Source: Maniola hyperantus (lineage: Eukaryota; Arthropoda; Insecta; Lepidoptera; Nymphalidae). From it: a stretch of 64,000 bases of DNA. Every line of letters starts with the position of its first letter. Within the stretch, counting starts at the first letter, position 1. The stretch is taken from assembly GCF_902806685.2 (NCBI RefSeq), contig NC_048556.1, positions 1,426,001 through 1,490,000 of the forward strand, in the 5' to 3' direction. The notes below the pieces were generated by a model. The model saw only the letters and a program-made list of their open reading frames with translations. It did no database searches and was not told the DNA's origin. Shown here one piece after another: positions 55,718 to 64,000 of the stretch. The position numbers were made by a program, and so were the translations under genes.

Positions 55718-56025
55718 AATCATCATCATGATCAACCCATCGCCGGCTCACAACAGAGCACGGGTTTCCTCTCAGAGTGAGAAGTGTTTTAGTCATAGTC
55801 CATGCTGGCCGTGTGCAGATTGGTAGACTTCACACACCTTTGAGAACATTATGGAGAACTGTCAGGCATGCAGGTTTCCTCACGATGTTTTCCTTCACCG
55901 TTGAAGTAAGTGATATTTAAGTAATTAAAACGCACGTATAACTCCGAAAAGTTAGAGGTGATCGAACCCCCGACCTCCGATTAGAGGGCGGACGTCCTAA
56001 CCACTAGGCTATCACAGCTTTTTGC
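55718..56025 (-). mobile_element. SINE family C, near-complete (minus)
   Basis: Inverted relative to 55062-55362: ATCATCATCATGATCAACCC to GGACGTCCTAACCACTAGGC (the tRNA-like head). Confidence 0.83.
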
Positions 56026-56572
56026 TTGGACTTTTATAATGGACAGCCTAAATTCATTCAAAGTTGGAGTCGATAGCGAGTACCAAATGCACACTTTTTA
56101 GTTTAGTGTTAATCGTTCGCACACATTGCAGCCACGGTGGACTGCAGTGCATCTCATCGCAAGAGGTGCGGTCCGCATGTAGCGAGTGGTTTTTTCAAAT
56201 TTTTTAGGCTTTTACATTGCTTAATGACAGCCTGTACTGAGATTTGGTTGATACAAAATGTAAAGTGAAAGTGGGCGCAGGATTTTTGAAATACCTATAG
56301 GTATTTTCATTCATTTCATGGTATTTCATTTCACATGGCTGTACTGACCATAATATTATGTGTTACTGACTAAAGTTGCTGGCAACGCCGGCAGTTAGTT
56401 AGTCAATGTCATTTTTTCAAAGTGAGTACACTTTTTGATTGTCAATCTGTTGGATTTAACAATTAAATGTAAGTTATACCAATGTTGTTATGTGTATAAA
56501 GTTAATGTTAATTCAATACCTAGTGCTTTTCTTTTCCCGATGCTGTGGCCAAAGATAACATAGGTAAATAAA
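56026..56572. other. Unique AT-rich stretch, no gene seen
   Basis: No coding evidence; includes TTTCATTCATTTCATGG-type short repeats near 56300. Confidence 0.4.
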
Positions 56573-56702
56573 TACACGATGTTAGGTATATCATAACATA
56601 TTGCATGCTAATAGGCAGAATTTGGCTGTAGGACCTATTTGTTTTTGTAACATCTCAGTTTACCCAGATAAGCTTAAAAGAAATTTGAGTTTGAGTTTGA
56701 AG
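56573..56702 (+). mobile_element. LINE 3' tail (plus), same family as 10918
   Basis: TGTTAGGTATATCATAACATA, CAGAATTTGGCTGTAGG and a (GAGTTT)n-like end match the complement of 10918-11052. Confidence 0.65.
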
Positions 56703-56884
56703 ACTATAATGAACTGCTACCGAAAGTTTGGGAAGCCCTGTATTGACGGTTCTTCTTAAATCGATTAAGATGACACAACGTTCGTTTACAAGGTAGGTAC
56801 TTTAGCTTTAATGGTGTTGTAAAAACTAAAAACACTTGTAAACTGCTTGTTTATACGTAAAAACCCTTCTAGTAAGTATTTCAA

Positions 56885-57100
56885 AAGGCAAAAAGGGACC
56901 CTAGGATCACTTTATTGTCTGTCTGTCTGTCGTGTCTGTCAAGAATACTTATAGGGGTTGAATTTTCAAAAAACCTTTCTTAGCGGATGCCTACGTCATA
57001 ATTGCTATCTTCATGCCAAATTTCTGCCCAATCCGTTCAGTAGTTTGAGCTGTGCGTTGGTAGATCAGTCAGTCAGTCACCTTTTTCGTTTATTTATTAA
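56885..57100 (-). mobile_element. Family A fragment followed by family E copy (minus)
   Basis: GGATCACTTTATTGTCTGTC (family A end) to 56945, then CCTTTCTTAGCGGATGCC, AATCCGTTCAGTAGTTTGAG and GTTGGTAGATCAGTCAGTCAG (family E). Confidence 0.55.
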
Positions 57101-57124
57101 GATTACTGAGAAATAGTATATTTT

Positions 57125-57330
57125 TGATTAGCTGATGCCTGCGACTTCGTCCACGTGGAATTAGGTTTTTTAAAAATCCCGTCGGAACTCTTTGATTTTC
57201 CGAGATAAAAAGTAGCCTATGTCACTCTCCAGATCTTTATCTATACCCATGCGAAAAATCACGTCAATCCGTTGCACCGTTGGGACGTGATTGAAGGACA
57301 AACAAACACACTTTCGCATTTATATAAGGA
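57125..57330 (+). mobile_element. Family B repeat copy (plus)
   Basis: TTAGCTGATGCCTGCGACTTC to GGGACGTGATTGAAGGACAA and TTTCGCATTTATATAAGG. Confidence 0.72.
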
Positions 57331-57404
57331 TATAGGCAACATCCCTATTGTTGTATTACATGTAACTACTCTCTTCTGGTCAATAGATACGCGATGTTTT
57401 TTTT

Positions 57405-57745
57405 TATTATTATTTTTATTCAGATACAAGTTAGCCCTTGACTGCAATCTCACCTGGTGGTAAGTGATGATGCAGTCTAAGATGATAGCGGGCTAACCTG
57501 GAAGGGGTATGGCAGTTTTTATTAAACCCATACCCCTTTGGTTTCTACACGGCATCGTACCGGAACGCTAAATCGCTTGGCGGCACGGCTTTGCCGGTAG
57601 GGTGGTAACTAGCCACGGCCGAAGCCTCCCACCAGACCAGACCAGAAATTTAGAAATTATAAAATTCCAAACCCCTGCCAGGAATCGAACCCGGGACCTC
57701 CCACTATTAAGACCACAGCGCTCACCACTGCGCCAGGGAGGTCGT
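57405..57745 (-). mobile_element. tRNA-derived SINE family D (minus), near-complete
   Basis: On the minus strand: TGGCGCAGTGG (perfect A box), GGTTCGATTCC (perfect B box), GGCAGGGGTTTGGAATTTTA, TGGTCTGGTCTGGTGGGAGG, GCGATTTAGCGTTCCGGTAC and a 3' end with TCACTTACCACCAGGTGAG before an A-rich tail (T-run at 57398-57410). A family distinct from C that I recognise as common in moths and butterflies. Confidence 0.85.
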
Positions 57746-57967
57746 CAGAGGCAGAGGAGATGTAGGCCTATTTAATTTTCAAGACAAGAGATTGTCGATT
57801 GTTCTCGGCACGTAAAGTATTTCCGGTCGTCTCAACAACATAGCCATGATGTTCGGAAAATCTATGTTGATAAATACATGGTGTGGATGCTGAGCATTAA
57901 CTTGCTTTGTTGATTTTATGAACAAAAGGGCGGCCTGAGGTGTTTTTAACACAGAAAAGTTTAAACT

Positions 57968-58125
57968 ACAGTGCGACAAGGCTATCTTGGCGCGTGGCGA
58001 AAATCGGAACTAACGTTGCCGTCAAGTGTCCCCTTTGTACTTGTTTGAATATTTTAAGCCTTTGCTCTCCAACAGCGCCCCCCTGTCAATGCCATTCAAG
58101 TGCCAAGAGAGCCTTGTCGCACTGT
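57968..58125. mobile_element. 158-bp MITE with 24-bp TIRs
   Basis: ACAGTGCGACAAGGCTATCT... (57968-57991) and its complement with one mismatch (58102-58125). No ORF. The right end touches the CATCATCATCATC of the next SINE. Confidence 0.83.
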
Positions 58126-58315
58126 CATCATCATCATCATCATGATCAACCCATCACCGGCTCACTACAGAGCACGGGTCTCCTGTCAGAGTGAGAAGGG
58201 TTTTGGCCATAGTCTACCACGCTGGCCTTGTGCGGATTGGTAGACTTCACACACCTTTGAGAACATTATGGAGAACTCACAGGCATGCAGGTTTCCTCAC
58301 GATGTTTTCCAGAGC
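58126..58315 (-). mobile_element. SINE family C, left half of an inverted pair (minus)
   Basis: ATCATCATCATCATGATCAAC to GTTTCCTCACGATGTTTTCC; truncated before the tRNA-like head. Confidence 0.8.
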
Positions 58316-58545
58316 TATGTGCGTTTTAAGTAATTAAATATCACTTGCTTTAACGGTGAAGGAAAACATCGTGAGGAAACCTGCAAGCCTGAGAGTTCTC
58401 CATAATGTTTTCAAAGGTGTGTGAAGTCTGCCGATCCGCATTTGACCAGCGTGGCGGATTATGGCCGAAACTCTTCTCATTCTAAAAGGAAACTCGAGTA
58501 GTGTGCTGGCGATGGGTAGATCATGATAATGATGATGAAAACGTA
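58316..58545 (+). mobile_element. SINE family C, right half of an inverted pair (plus)
   Basis: AGAGCTATGTGCGTTTTAAG to GGTAGATCATGATAATGATG. Joined head to head with the preceding copy, with no spacer. Confidence 0.8.
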
Positions 58546-58635
58546 CTTATTGCGTACTTTTCAACTACTTTATTCCTTTAAAACGAATAGATTCCAAGTG
58601 GTTATCTCTTATAGTCTTTAATCCATTATTAAAAG

Positions 58636-58800
58636 TATAGTCCGTCCAAAATGACTCCTCACGCGCAATTTTAACTCTATGGGTCAACTGTCATGTCAAA
58701 AGTATGGTTCACCTTTAGGACTAAAATCGTACTTTGACGTGAAATTTGACACAAAAAGTTAAAATGGCGCGTGAGGAGTTAAATTTTACGCGTTATAGAA
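58636..58800. mobile_element. MITE-like repeat, copy 2
   Basis: ATAGTCCGTCCAAAATGACT ... AAATGGCGCGTGAGGAGTT. GACTCCTCACGCGC near the left and GCGCGTGAGGAGTT near the right are inverted. Matches 43033-43187. Confidence 0.65.
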
Positions 58801-59129
58801 CCTTTTTATTGTAAGGAATACAATATCAAAGGGATTCACCCGCAGCATTTTCGGCAAAGAGTAAAAACTGTTTCGCACCTTCCGGCATTTTGTGTTATTA
58901 AATAAAGTGCCCACTTTCTGTTGAAAGTTTCATTTTTAATTTCCGTACTTGACTTTGTAGATATACTTTGTTCTTTAATTAGGAAATGCCAGCAGCTTTG
59001 GCATATTTTTTTAATTTGCCTGTTTTAAAATATTACCCTTAAATAAAATTATATTATCCCGTACAACATATTAACGATATTATGGTCTTTTAAGTTTGCT
59101 TAAGAATTCGTAACTTTATATAAAAAAAA
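58801..59129. other. AT-rich stretch, no gene seen
   Basis: No coding evidence. Confidence 0.4.
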
Positions 59130-59545
59130 AACCAGCCAAGTGTGAGTTAGGCTCGCGCAACGAGGGTTCCGTACTACAGTCGTATTATTTCGACATTTTG
59201 CACGATAATTCAAAAACTATGATGCATAAAAATAAATAAAATCTGTTTTAGAATGCACATGTAAAGCTCAAAGGTAAAGGTAACTATAGTTACCTTACTT
59301 CGAAAATAATTGAAAATACTAATTATTAGTTCATGACCACAATTTAATTTTTTTGTGTGATGTAACCCTAAATTCACGGTTTTCAGATTTTTCCCCTTAT
59401 GTCTGCTATAAGACCTACCTACCTGCCAAATTTAATGATTCCCAGTCAACGGGAAGTAGGTACCCTGTAGGTTTCTTGACAGACGGACAACAAAATGATC
59501 CTATAAAGGTTTTTATTTTGAGGTACGGAACCCTAAAAAAACCTA
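59130..59545 (+). mobile_element. Family A repeat copy (plus)
   Basis: GCAACGAGGGTTCCGTACTAC, GTCAACGGGAAGTAGG, TTTCTTGACAGACGG and the end GAGGTACGGAACCCTAAAA. Confidence 0.75.
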
Positions 59546-59777
59546 TAGTACAACACTACATAACACGGTTGTTCCTAAGACTAACAGACGCCAATCAATT
59601 CAATAAAAGTAAAGCTAAAGTATAAGAAAACAGCAACAATGGGATGCTACGAGTGCCATTTGAGGTCATGAATATGAAACAGTGGACTGAGATGTTGCAC
59701 CCACTGCGATGGGGCGAAATAAGCCCTTTTGCAATTCAACAGGTTGCAGGGACAGACAGCAAACACCTTTTTAGTAT

Positions 59778-59942
59778 AAGTCCCGCAAATTGCTATTGCG
59801 CTGGAACCATGTCCCATTAACATCGAAGTTACGTCATTTTGACGTCAGCCGAAATAAAAATATATATCATCAGCTCGAAACTTCAGTCTAGTGCTGACGT
59901 CACTAAAATGGTGGCCACGCGTATTAGCAATTTGCGGGACTT
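59778..59942. mobile_element. MITE with TA target duplication
   Basis: AGTCCCGCAAATTGCTATTG (59779 on) and its inverted partner ending GGGACT (59941) are flanked by TA on each side. Internal TGACGTCAGC and GCTGACGTCA are also inverted. No ORF. Consistent with a non-autonomous Tc1/mariner-type element. Confidence 0.8.
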
Positions 59943-59989
59943 ACATCGTTAATTTTTTACACGACTGCCGCGAAGCTCAAGAAGAAGGT

Positions 59990-60125
59990 TATGACGTATT
60001 TGACCCGTGAGATGTATGTTTATCCGTCCCTATGTCAGCTCGTAACTACTCAACGGCTCAACCGATTTTCATAAATGATTCGTCATTAGATTCGTCTTGG
60101 TGGCGCGAGTGTCTTTGGGTACCTA
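59990..60125 (+). mobile_element. Dispersed repeat fragment
   Basis: TATGTTTATCCGTCCCTATG and CAACGGCTCAACCGATTTTC resemble common lepidopteran element tails; class unknown. Confidence 0.4.
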
Positions 60126-60374
60126 CATAACATACAGACATAAAAAAAAATATTTGTTATTTCAATAATATAAGAAAAAGAAAATCAAACAAAGTCAAAC
60201 AATCCATACAATTCAAATAATACCGGAAACCCAACCGTCGCCAGCCGTTGTAAAAACTTTTGAGTCGAATATTTTTTGTTGCGCAACCGTTCCGAATTTC
60301 ACAAGTTTAGCAATTATTGTATACCTAACCCGTGTTAAAAACTTATTATAAAAATAATAAACTTTACCCGATAT

Positions 60375-60490
60375 CGCACCGGACAACGCAGCGTTGGCAG
60401 ACCGCCCCCACTAGGTGGGTAGACGACATCGAACGAGTCGCAGGTGCCGTTGGATTCAGGCACGACACGACAGCTGAATTTCGTCTACGG
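60375..60490 (+). pseudogene. RTE-like LINE ORF2 C-terminal remnant
   Basis: The codons around 60384-60450 encode RSVGRPP and then, after a C-run frameshift (60403-60407), TRWVDDIERVAG, a typical RTE-clade C-terminal motif. Everything upstream is missing. Confidence 0.65.
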
Positions 60491-60544
60491 CAGACAAAAA
60501 GTTTACCACGAATAAAAAATAAAATAATATAAAAATATTTTTTA

Positions 60545-60685
60545 TTCTACCTTTAACTTTACCTTTTGAATCGTCTAATGTATCTACTTACTACCACTGG
60601 TTCGGAATGCCTTTCCTACCGAGAAGAACCAGCAAGAAACTCGGCGGTTGCTATTTTCAAAGATTTGATATGTACCTACCTATAC
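60545..60685 (-). mobile_element. LINE 3' end (minus), same family as 22297
   Basis: GGTTCGGAATGCCTTTCCTAC, GAAGAACCAGCAAGAAACTC and GGCGGTTGC are the complement of the 22297-22462 end. Confidence 0.65.
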
Positions 60686-60839
60686 AACATTATGCAATCT
60701 TCGATTGTGTAATATGCTTTTTTCAGGAGCATACTTTTAATAGATTTTTTACACTTGTGTAAAGGCAAGTCCAAAATAGATTGCGGAATTTTGTTATATT
60801 AAAAGCTTATACCGATTCCCCCAAACGACTTTTGGACTT

Positions 60840-61335
60840 TCCTGAAGTTATCTCTGATACCAAATTTCGTCAAAATCGGTTAAACGGATGAACGGACGGG
60901 GAAGGACATATAAGCTTTGGTTCGGAAAGCCAAAGAGTTCCCAGTTTCACTTGGAGTTCTATTTGATACAGAGTTACAGAGACAGTCTTGGATCTTGGAA
61001 GCAGACTTCCATACTTACTAATATTATAAATGCGAAAGTGTGTCTGTCTGCTGTCCGTCTGTCTGCCCATCCGTTCAACTGATTTCGATGAAATTTGGTA
61101 CAGCGATAGTTTGCATCACGGGGAAGGACATTTACACAAGGCTACTTTTTATCCCGGAAAATCAAAGAGTTCCCACGGGATTTTTAAAAACATAAATCCA
61201 CGCGGACGAAGTTTTGCGAGCATCATCTAGTTGATTATACTATTAATCGCGGAAAATCAAAGAGTTTTAATTTTTTTTAAGATTTTTAAAACCTAAATCC
61301 ACGTGGACAAAGTCTCGGGCATCATCTAGTTGTGA
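60840..61335 (-). mobile_element. Family B repeat copies in tandem (minus)
   Basis: A near-complete inverted family B copy at 61010-61232 (AATATTATAAATGCGAAAG to GGACGAAGTTTTGCGAGC), with partial pieces before (60840-60950) and after (61240-61335). Confidence 0.65.
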
Positions 61336-61573
61336 TAGTATAATATGTGGTTAAAAAACATAAAAACATACACTTTTATTCCAGCCCTTTCAGTAAACGA
61401 ACTGAAAAAAGACGTACTCGTGCGTGTCTCACTAAAAATACATACATTATATATGTATCTATTGTTTTTGTGATGTCAAGACTGTATTTCAATGGAAGAA
61501 GGGTTTGGTACATTGATCCAGAAATCTGAAGACATGTAGGGATCCCCTAAATACTTTTTTCAAAAGAATTGCG

Positions 61574-61893
61574 TCATCATCATCATGATCAACCCATCGC
61601 CGGCTCACTACAGAGCACGGGTCTCCTCTCAGAGTGAGATGGCTTTTGGCCATAGTCTACCACGCTGGCCATGTGCGGATTGGTAGACTTCACACACCTT
61701 TGAGTGTGTGAACATTATGGAGAACTCTCAGGCATGCAGGTTTCCTCATGATGTTTTCCTTCACCGTTAAGCAAGTGATATTTAATTAATTAAAACGCAC
61801 ATAACTCCGAAAAGTTAGAGGAGCGTGGCCGGGATCCTGGCCCCGACCCCCGATTAAAAGGCGGACGTCCTAACCACTAGGCTATCACAGCTT
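61574..61893 (-). mobile_element. SINE family C, near-complete (minus)
   Basis: TCATCATCATCATGATCAACC to GACGTCCTAACCACTAGGC. The family segment CCTTTGAG is followed by an extra GTGTGTG (61700-61712). Confidence 0.83.
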
Positions 61894-62565
61894 CTAAGAA
61901 TTGGGTATTTGACTACAATTTTTTTATTACTTTATTATAAACTAGGATAAAAATAATGACGTACGCTGAAAGGATTATACCATCAACACTCACTAAAGTA
62001 AATAAATATAAATAATTAAAATAAATATTCTCAACGAGTCACACCCAGAGTAACATGTGACTCTTTGGGAATTACAATGGATAAAAAGTTGCAACCAGTA
62101 ACAGTGTGACTTGATGGGAGAAAAATTTCGATGAACTCCCAACGGGTAACACTGTGACACGATTGAGAGTGACTCGTCGGGAACCCATCGCAACTAAGGT
62201 GTGAATGTGGTTTTTGAACGTTTTTTTAAATAAATATATAAGTATTATTATACTACTTAATGAGGAAAAAAGCAACACTGCACACTGTTAATCTGTAATT
62301 TAGAAGTAAAGCACGCAAATTAATTATTGGGATCTCTTTTTCTATATCTGGCCAAGCCACTATGTTGTCAAAAAATAGTACATTGTTGTCCCTTGAGATT
62401 TTACAATTATCTTATTGCTGTGTCTTTATTTTGTTGGTTTATATCAAGGGTTTGTGATTATAACAAATAGTTTTCATAAGTTTAAAGAATAATTTCTGAA
62501 AACAAAAGATCCTCATGATAAATAAATAAGATAAATGCCAGGAGTAATTGCTTCTAAAGCATAAT
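61894..62565. other. AT-rich stretch, no gene seen
   Basis: 62035-62190 contains three or four diverged direct repeats built on GGTAACACTGTGACNCGA-like sequence. No coding evidence. Confidence 0.4.
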
Positions 62566-62960
62566 TTTAACCGATTTCCAAAAAGGAGGTGGTTCTCAAT
62601 TTGGTAGTTTTTTTTATGTATGTACACCGATTATTTTGAGGTTTCTGGACCGAATTGCAGTTTTTTATAATCAACAATAGAAGTTTCCGTGGTGGTTCCA
62701 TAATTTTTCTTGGATCCAACTCTTTAATCCTGATGCTGCAGGGTAACTGCCCGTCGAGTTATCAAGAGTCAGGAAGTATTCATTGTGAATTAATATTGAA
62801 GGTACTATAAGCTACGACTTCAAGCTTGGATTCCAAGTCCTAAATCCTCAACTCTGATGATGCAGGGTGCAGCACTCATAAACTATAGTGGTTCAGTTTT
62901 GAATTTTTTTTGTTAAGTAACTAAAAAGTTTACAAAAAAACCAGGTCATCGAAAAATCCA
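62566..62960 (+). mobile_element. Dispersed repeat related to 34742-35092
   Basis: AACCGATTTCCAAAAAGGAGG, TGGTTCTCAATTTGG, ATGTATGTACACCGATTATT, TTTCTGGACCGAATTG; the common lepidopteran layout, inverted relative to 35092. Confidence 0.55.
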
Positions 62961-63022
62961 GCCATTTTGCTTTGCTATTGGCCTTGTCTCAGAGACAAGG
63001 AATATGGCCGGACTTTTCGAAA
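62950..63022. repeat. Hairpin with nested palindrome
   Basis: CCTTGTCTC/GAGACAAGG (62982-63000) sits inside a longer imperfect inverted pair (TCGAAAAATCCAGCCATTTT versus AATATGGCCGGACTTTTCGA). Confidence 0.6.
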
Positions 63023-63337
63023 TTCCCACGGGAGGGAAGCATCAAGCAGTTGGTCGCTAGTAAACAAATAAATACAGAATTGGGAATTTCATGTGATGAA
63101 TTAAAATAAATTAACGTACAAATAACCGCCCTCGCAACCTGGTTCAACTAGCATATTCGTTAGGTACCTATCTGTGAAAACCGCGAGAACCGTTTAATAG
63201 AAGACTTTCCGTCACTCGCTGCACACAAACGTAGATTCATTCTCCTTTGAATATCAAGCAACCAAAGTCAATGAAATTTTGTAGACACGTTTTAGAAAGT
63301 AGTAAATATCAGTGTATGTGGTTTGCCAGATTTTCCT

Positions 63338-63430
63338 TGTTGCAACAAGAATCGCACAAATTCAGCCAATCAGAACAATAATTGAGATTGTAATAATGAT
63401 TGATGCAGGTTTTAGACAATCGCCCTACTG
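63338..63430 (-). mobile_element. Partial copy of the MITE nested at 10285
   Basis: TTGTTGCAACAAGAATCGCAC to TTTTAGACAATCGCCCTACTG is the complement of 10286-10375, with a handful of differences. Confidence 0.65.
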
Positions 63431-63560
63431 ATCTATCAACCGCACAGTTTAACCGCAAATTAGTGGACGGATCGGGCTGAAAAATGAAGATACCTATTGT
63501 GACGTGGACATCCGCGAGGAAAGGATATTTAAAATTTAACCCCTAACAAAATCTAAAATT
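63425..63560 (+). mobile_element. Dispersed repeat family E copy (plus)
   Basis: GATCTATCAACCGCACAGTT, GTGGACGGATCGGGCTGAA, GTGGACATCCGCGAGGAAAGG. Confidence 0.6.
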
Positions 63561-63630
63561 AACATAGTTAAGAAATTTTAGGGCTTAAACTATCGTGAGT
63601 GATTTCCGTTATACATATCTCACAACCGGC

Positions 63631-63764
63631 TTTACTCACGTGTTTAGTCGACATTAGCCCGACTAGTTTCTACGACTAGCGACGCGTGCGCGAGTCCCTG
63701 TGAAAAAGGACCCCGGATGGGTTCGAAACTAGTCGGGCTAACGTCGACTAAACACGTGAGTAAA
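63631..63764. mobile_element. Hairpin element, 40-bp arms, related to the 5198 array
   Basis: TTTACTCACGTGTTTAGTCG... (63631-63670) and its complement with one mismatch (63725-63764), loop 54 bp. The arm resembles the 65-bp unit at 5203. Confidence 0.8.
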
Positions 63765-64000
63765 GTCAGGAAGAAAGAAAGAAGGAGAGAAGAAGACACT
63801 ATCTATCAGAGCTACGTAATGGCGGTGGATTTCTCGGTTGAAATGCGTGGAAAGCCGTATCTGTGACCTTTTTGTCTGTATGTTTTTTGTTGTGATTTTT
63901 CTGTATGTTTTTGTTGTGTTTTGTACTGTGTACTGTGTTTGCATTTTTTTTTAATTTACTATTTATTTATTTATTTAAAGAAAGAAGACACGTTTATTTT
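63765..64000. other. Unique stretch to window end
   Basis: Contains TTTTTGTTGTG-type short repeats and (TTTA)n at 63959-63978. No gene seen. Confidence 0.4.

Overview
The window reads as nuclear DNA of a moth or butterfly (Lepidoptera). The evidence is the set of dispersed repeats, which I recognise as typical of lepidopteran genomes: tRNA-derived SINEs, tails of RTE/Jockey/CR1-like LINEs, short inverted-repeat transposons and a Ty3/Gypsy retrotransposon. Spliced genes with long introns and CpG-rich coding exons fit the same picture. There are no operons, no bacterial-type genes and no CRISPR array. A 200-N assembly gap lies at 46812-47011.

Layout. Positions 1-25.6 kb are intergenic and unusually rich in tandem arrays: 47-bp x11, 107-bp x6, 65-bp x5, a 2.2-kb heptamer array, 71-bp x7 inside a LINE, 56-bp x48 (2.7 kb) abutting 55-bp x6.5, 37-bp x20, 18-bp x14, 7-bp x20, 33-bp x34 and 29-bp x10. 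These sit between LINE and SINE fragments and one fold-back DNA transposon. A three-exon gene for a small secreted protein of unknown function runs from 25804 to 36593 on the plus strand; its 10.1-kb first intron is itself packed with minisatellites and hairpin elements. The last two exons of a second plus-strand gene (41217-41516 and 42595-42813) encode an Ala/His-rich and Thr-rich protein, also uncharacterised; its 5' exon(s) were not found and its penultimate exon carries a one-base C-tract frameshift. More arrays follow up to 46.6 kb (64-bp x4, 16-bp x36, 9-bp x30).

Right of the gap the character changes. Positions 47.0-53.4 kb hold a Ty3/Gypsy element with gag, protease, reverse transcriptase, RNase H and integrase all recognisable. 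It is broken at ten or more places, nearly all of them one-base length changes in short homopolymers. From 53.4 to 64 kb there are only SINEs, LINE tails and MITEs, with no minisatellite array.

The only host genes I can support are the two small secreted-protein genes. They share strand, neighbourhood and general design (short, low-complexity tail, no known domain), so they may be functionally related, but nothing in the sequence proves it. The most unusual aspects are the density and near-perfection of tandem arrays left of the gap, the recurrence of a 7-bp period at eight unrelated loci, and arrays grown out of identifiable transposon sequence.
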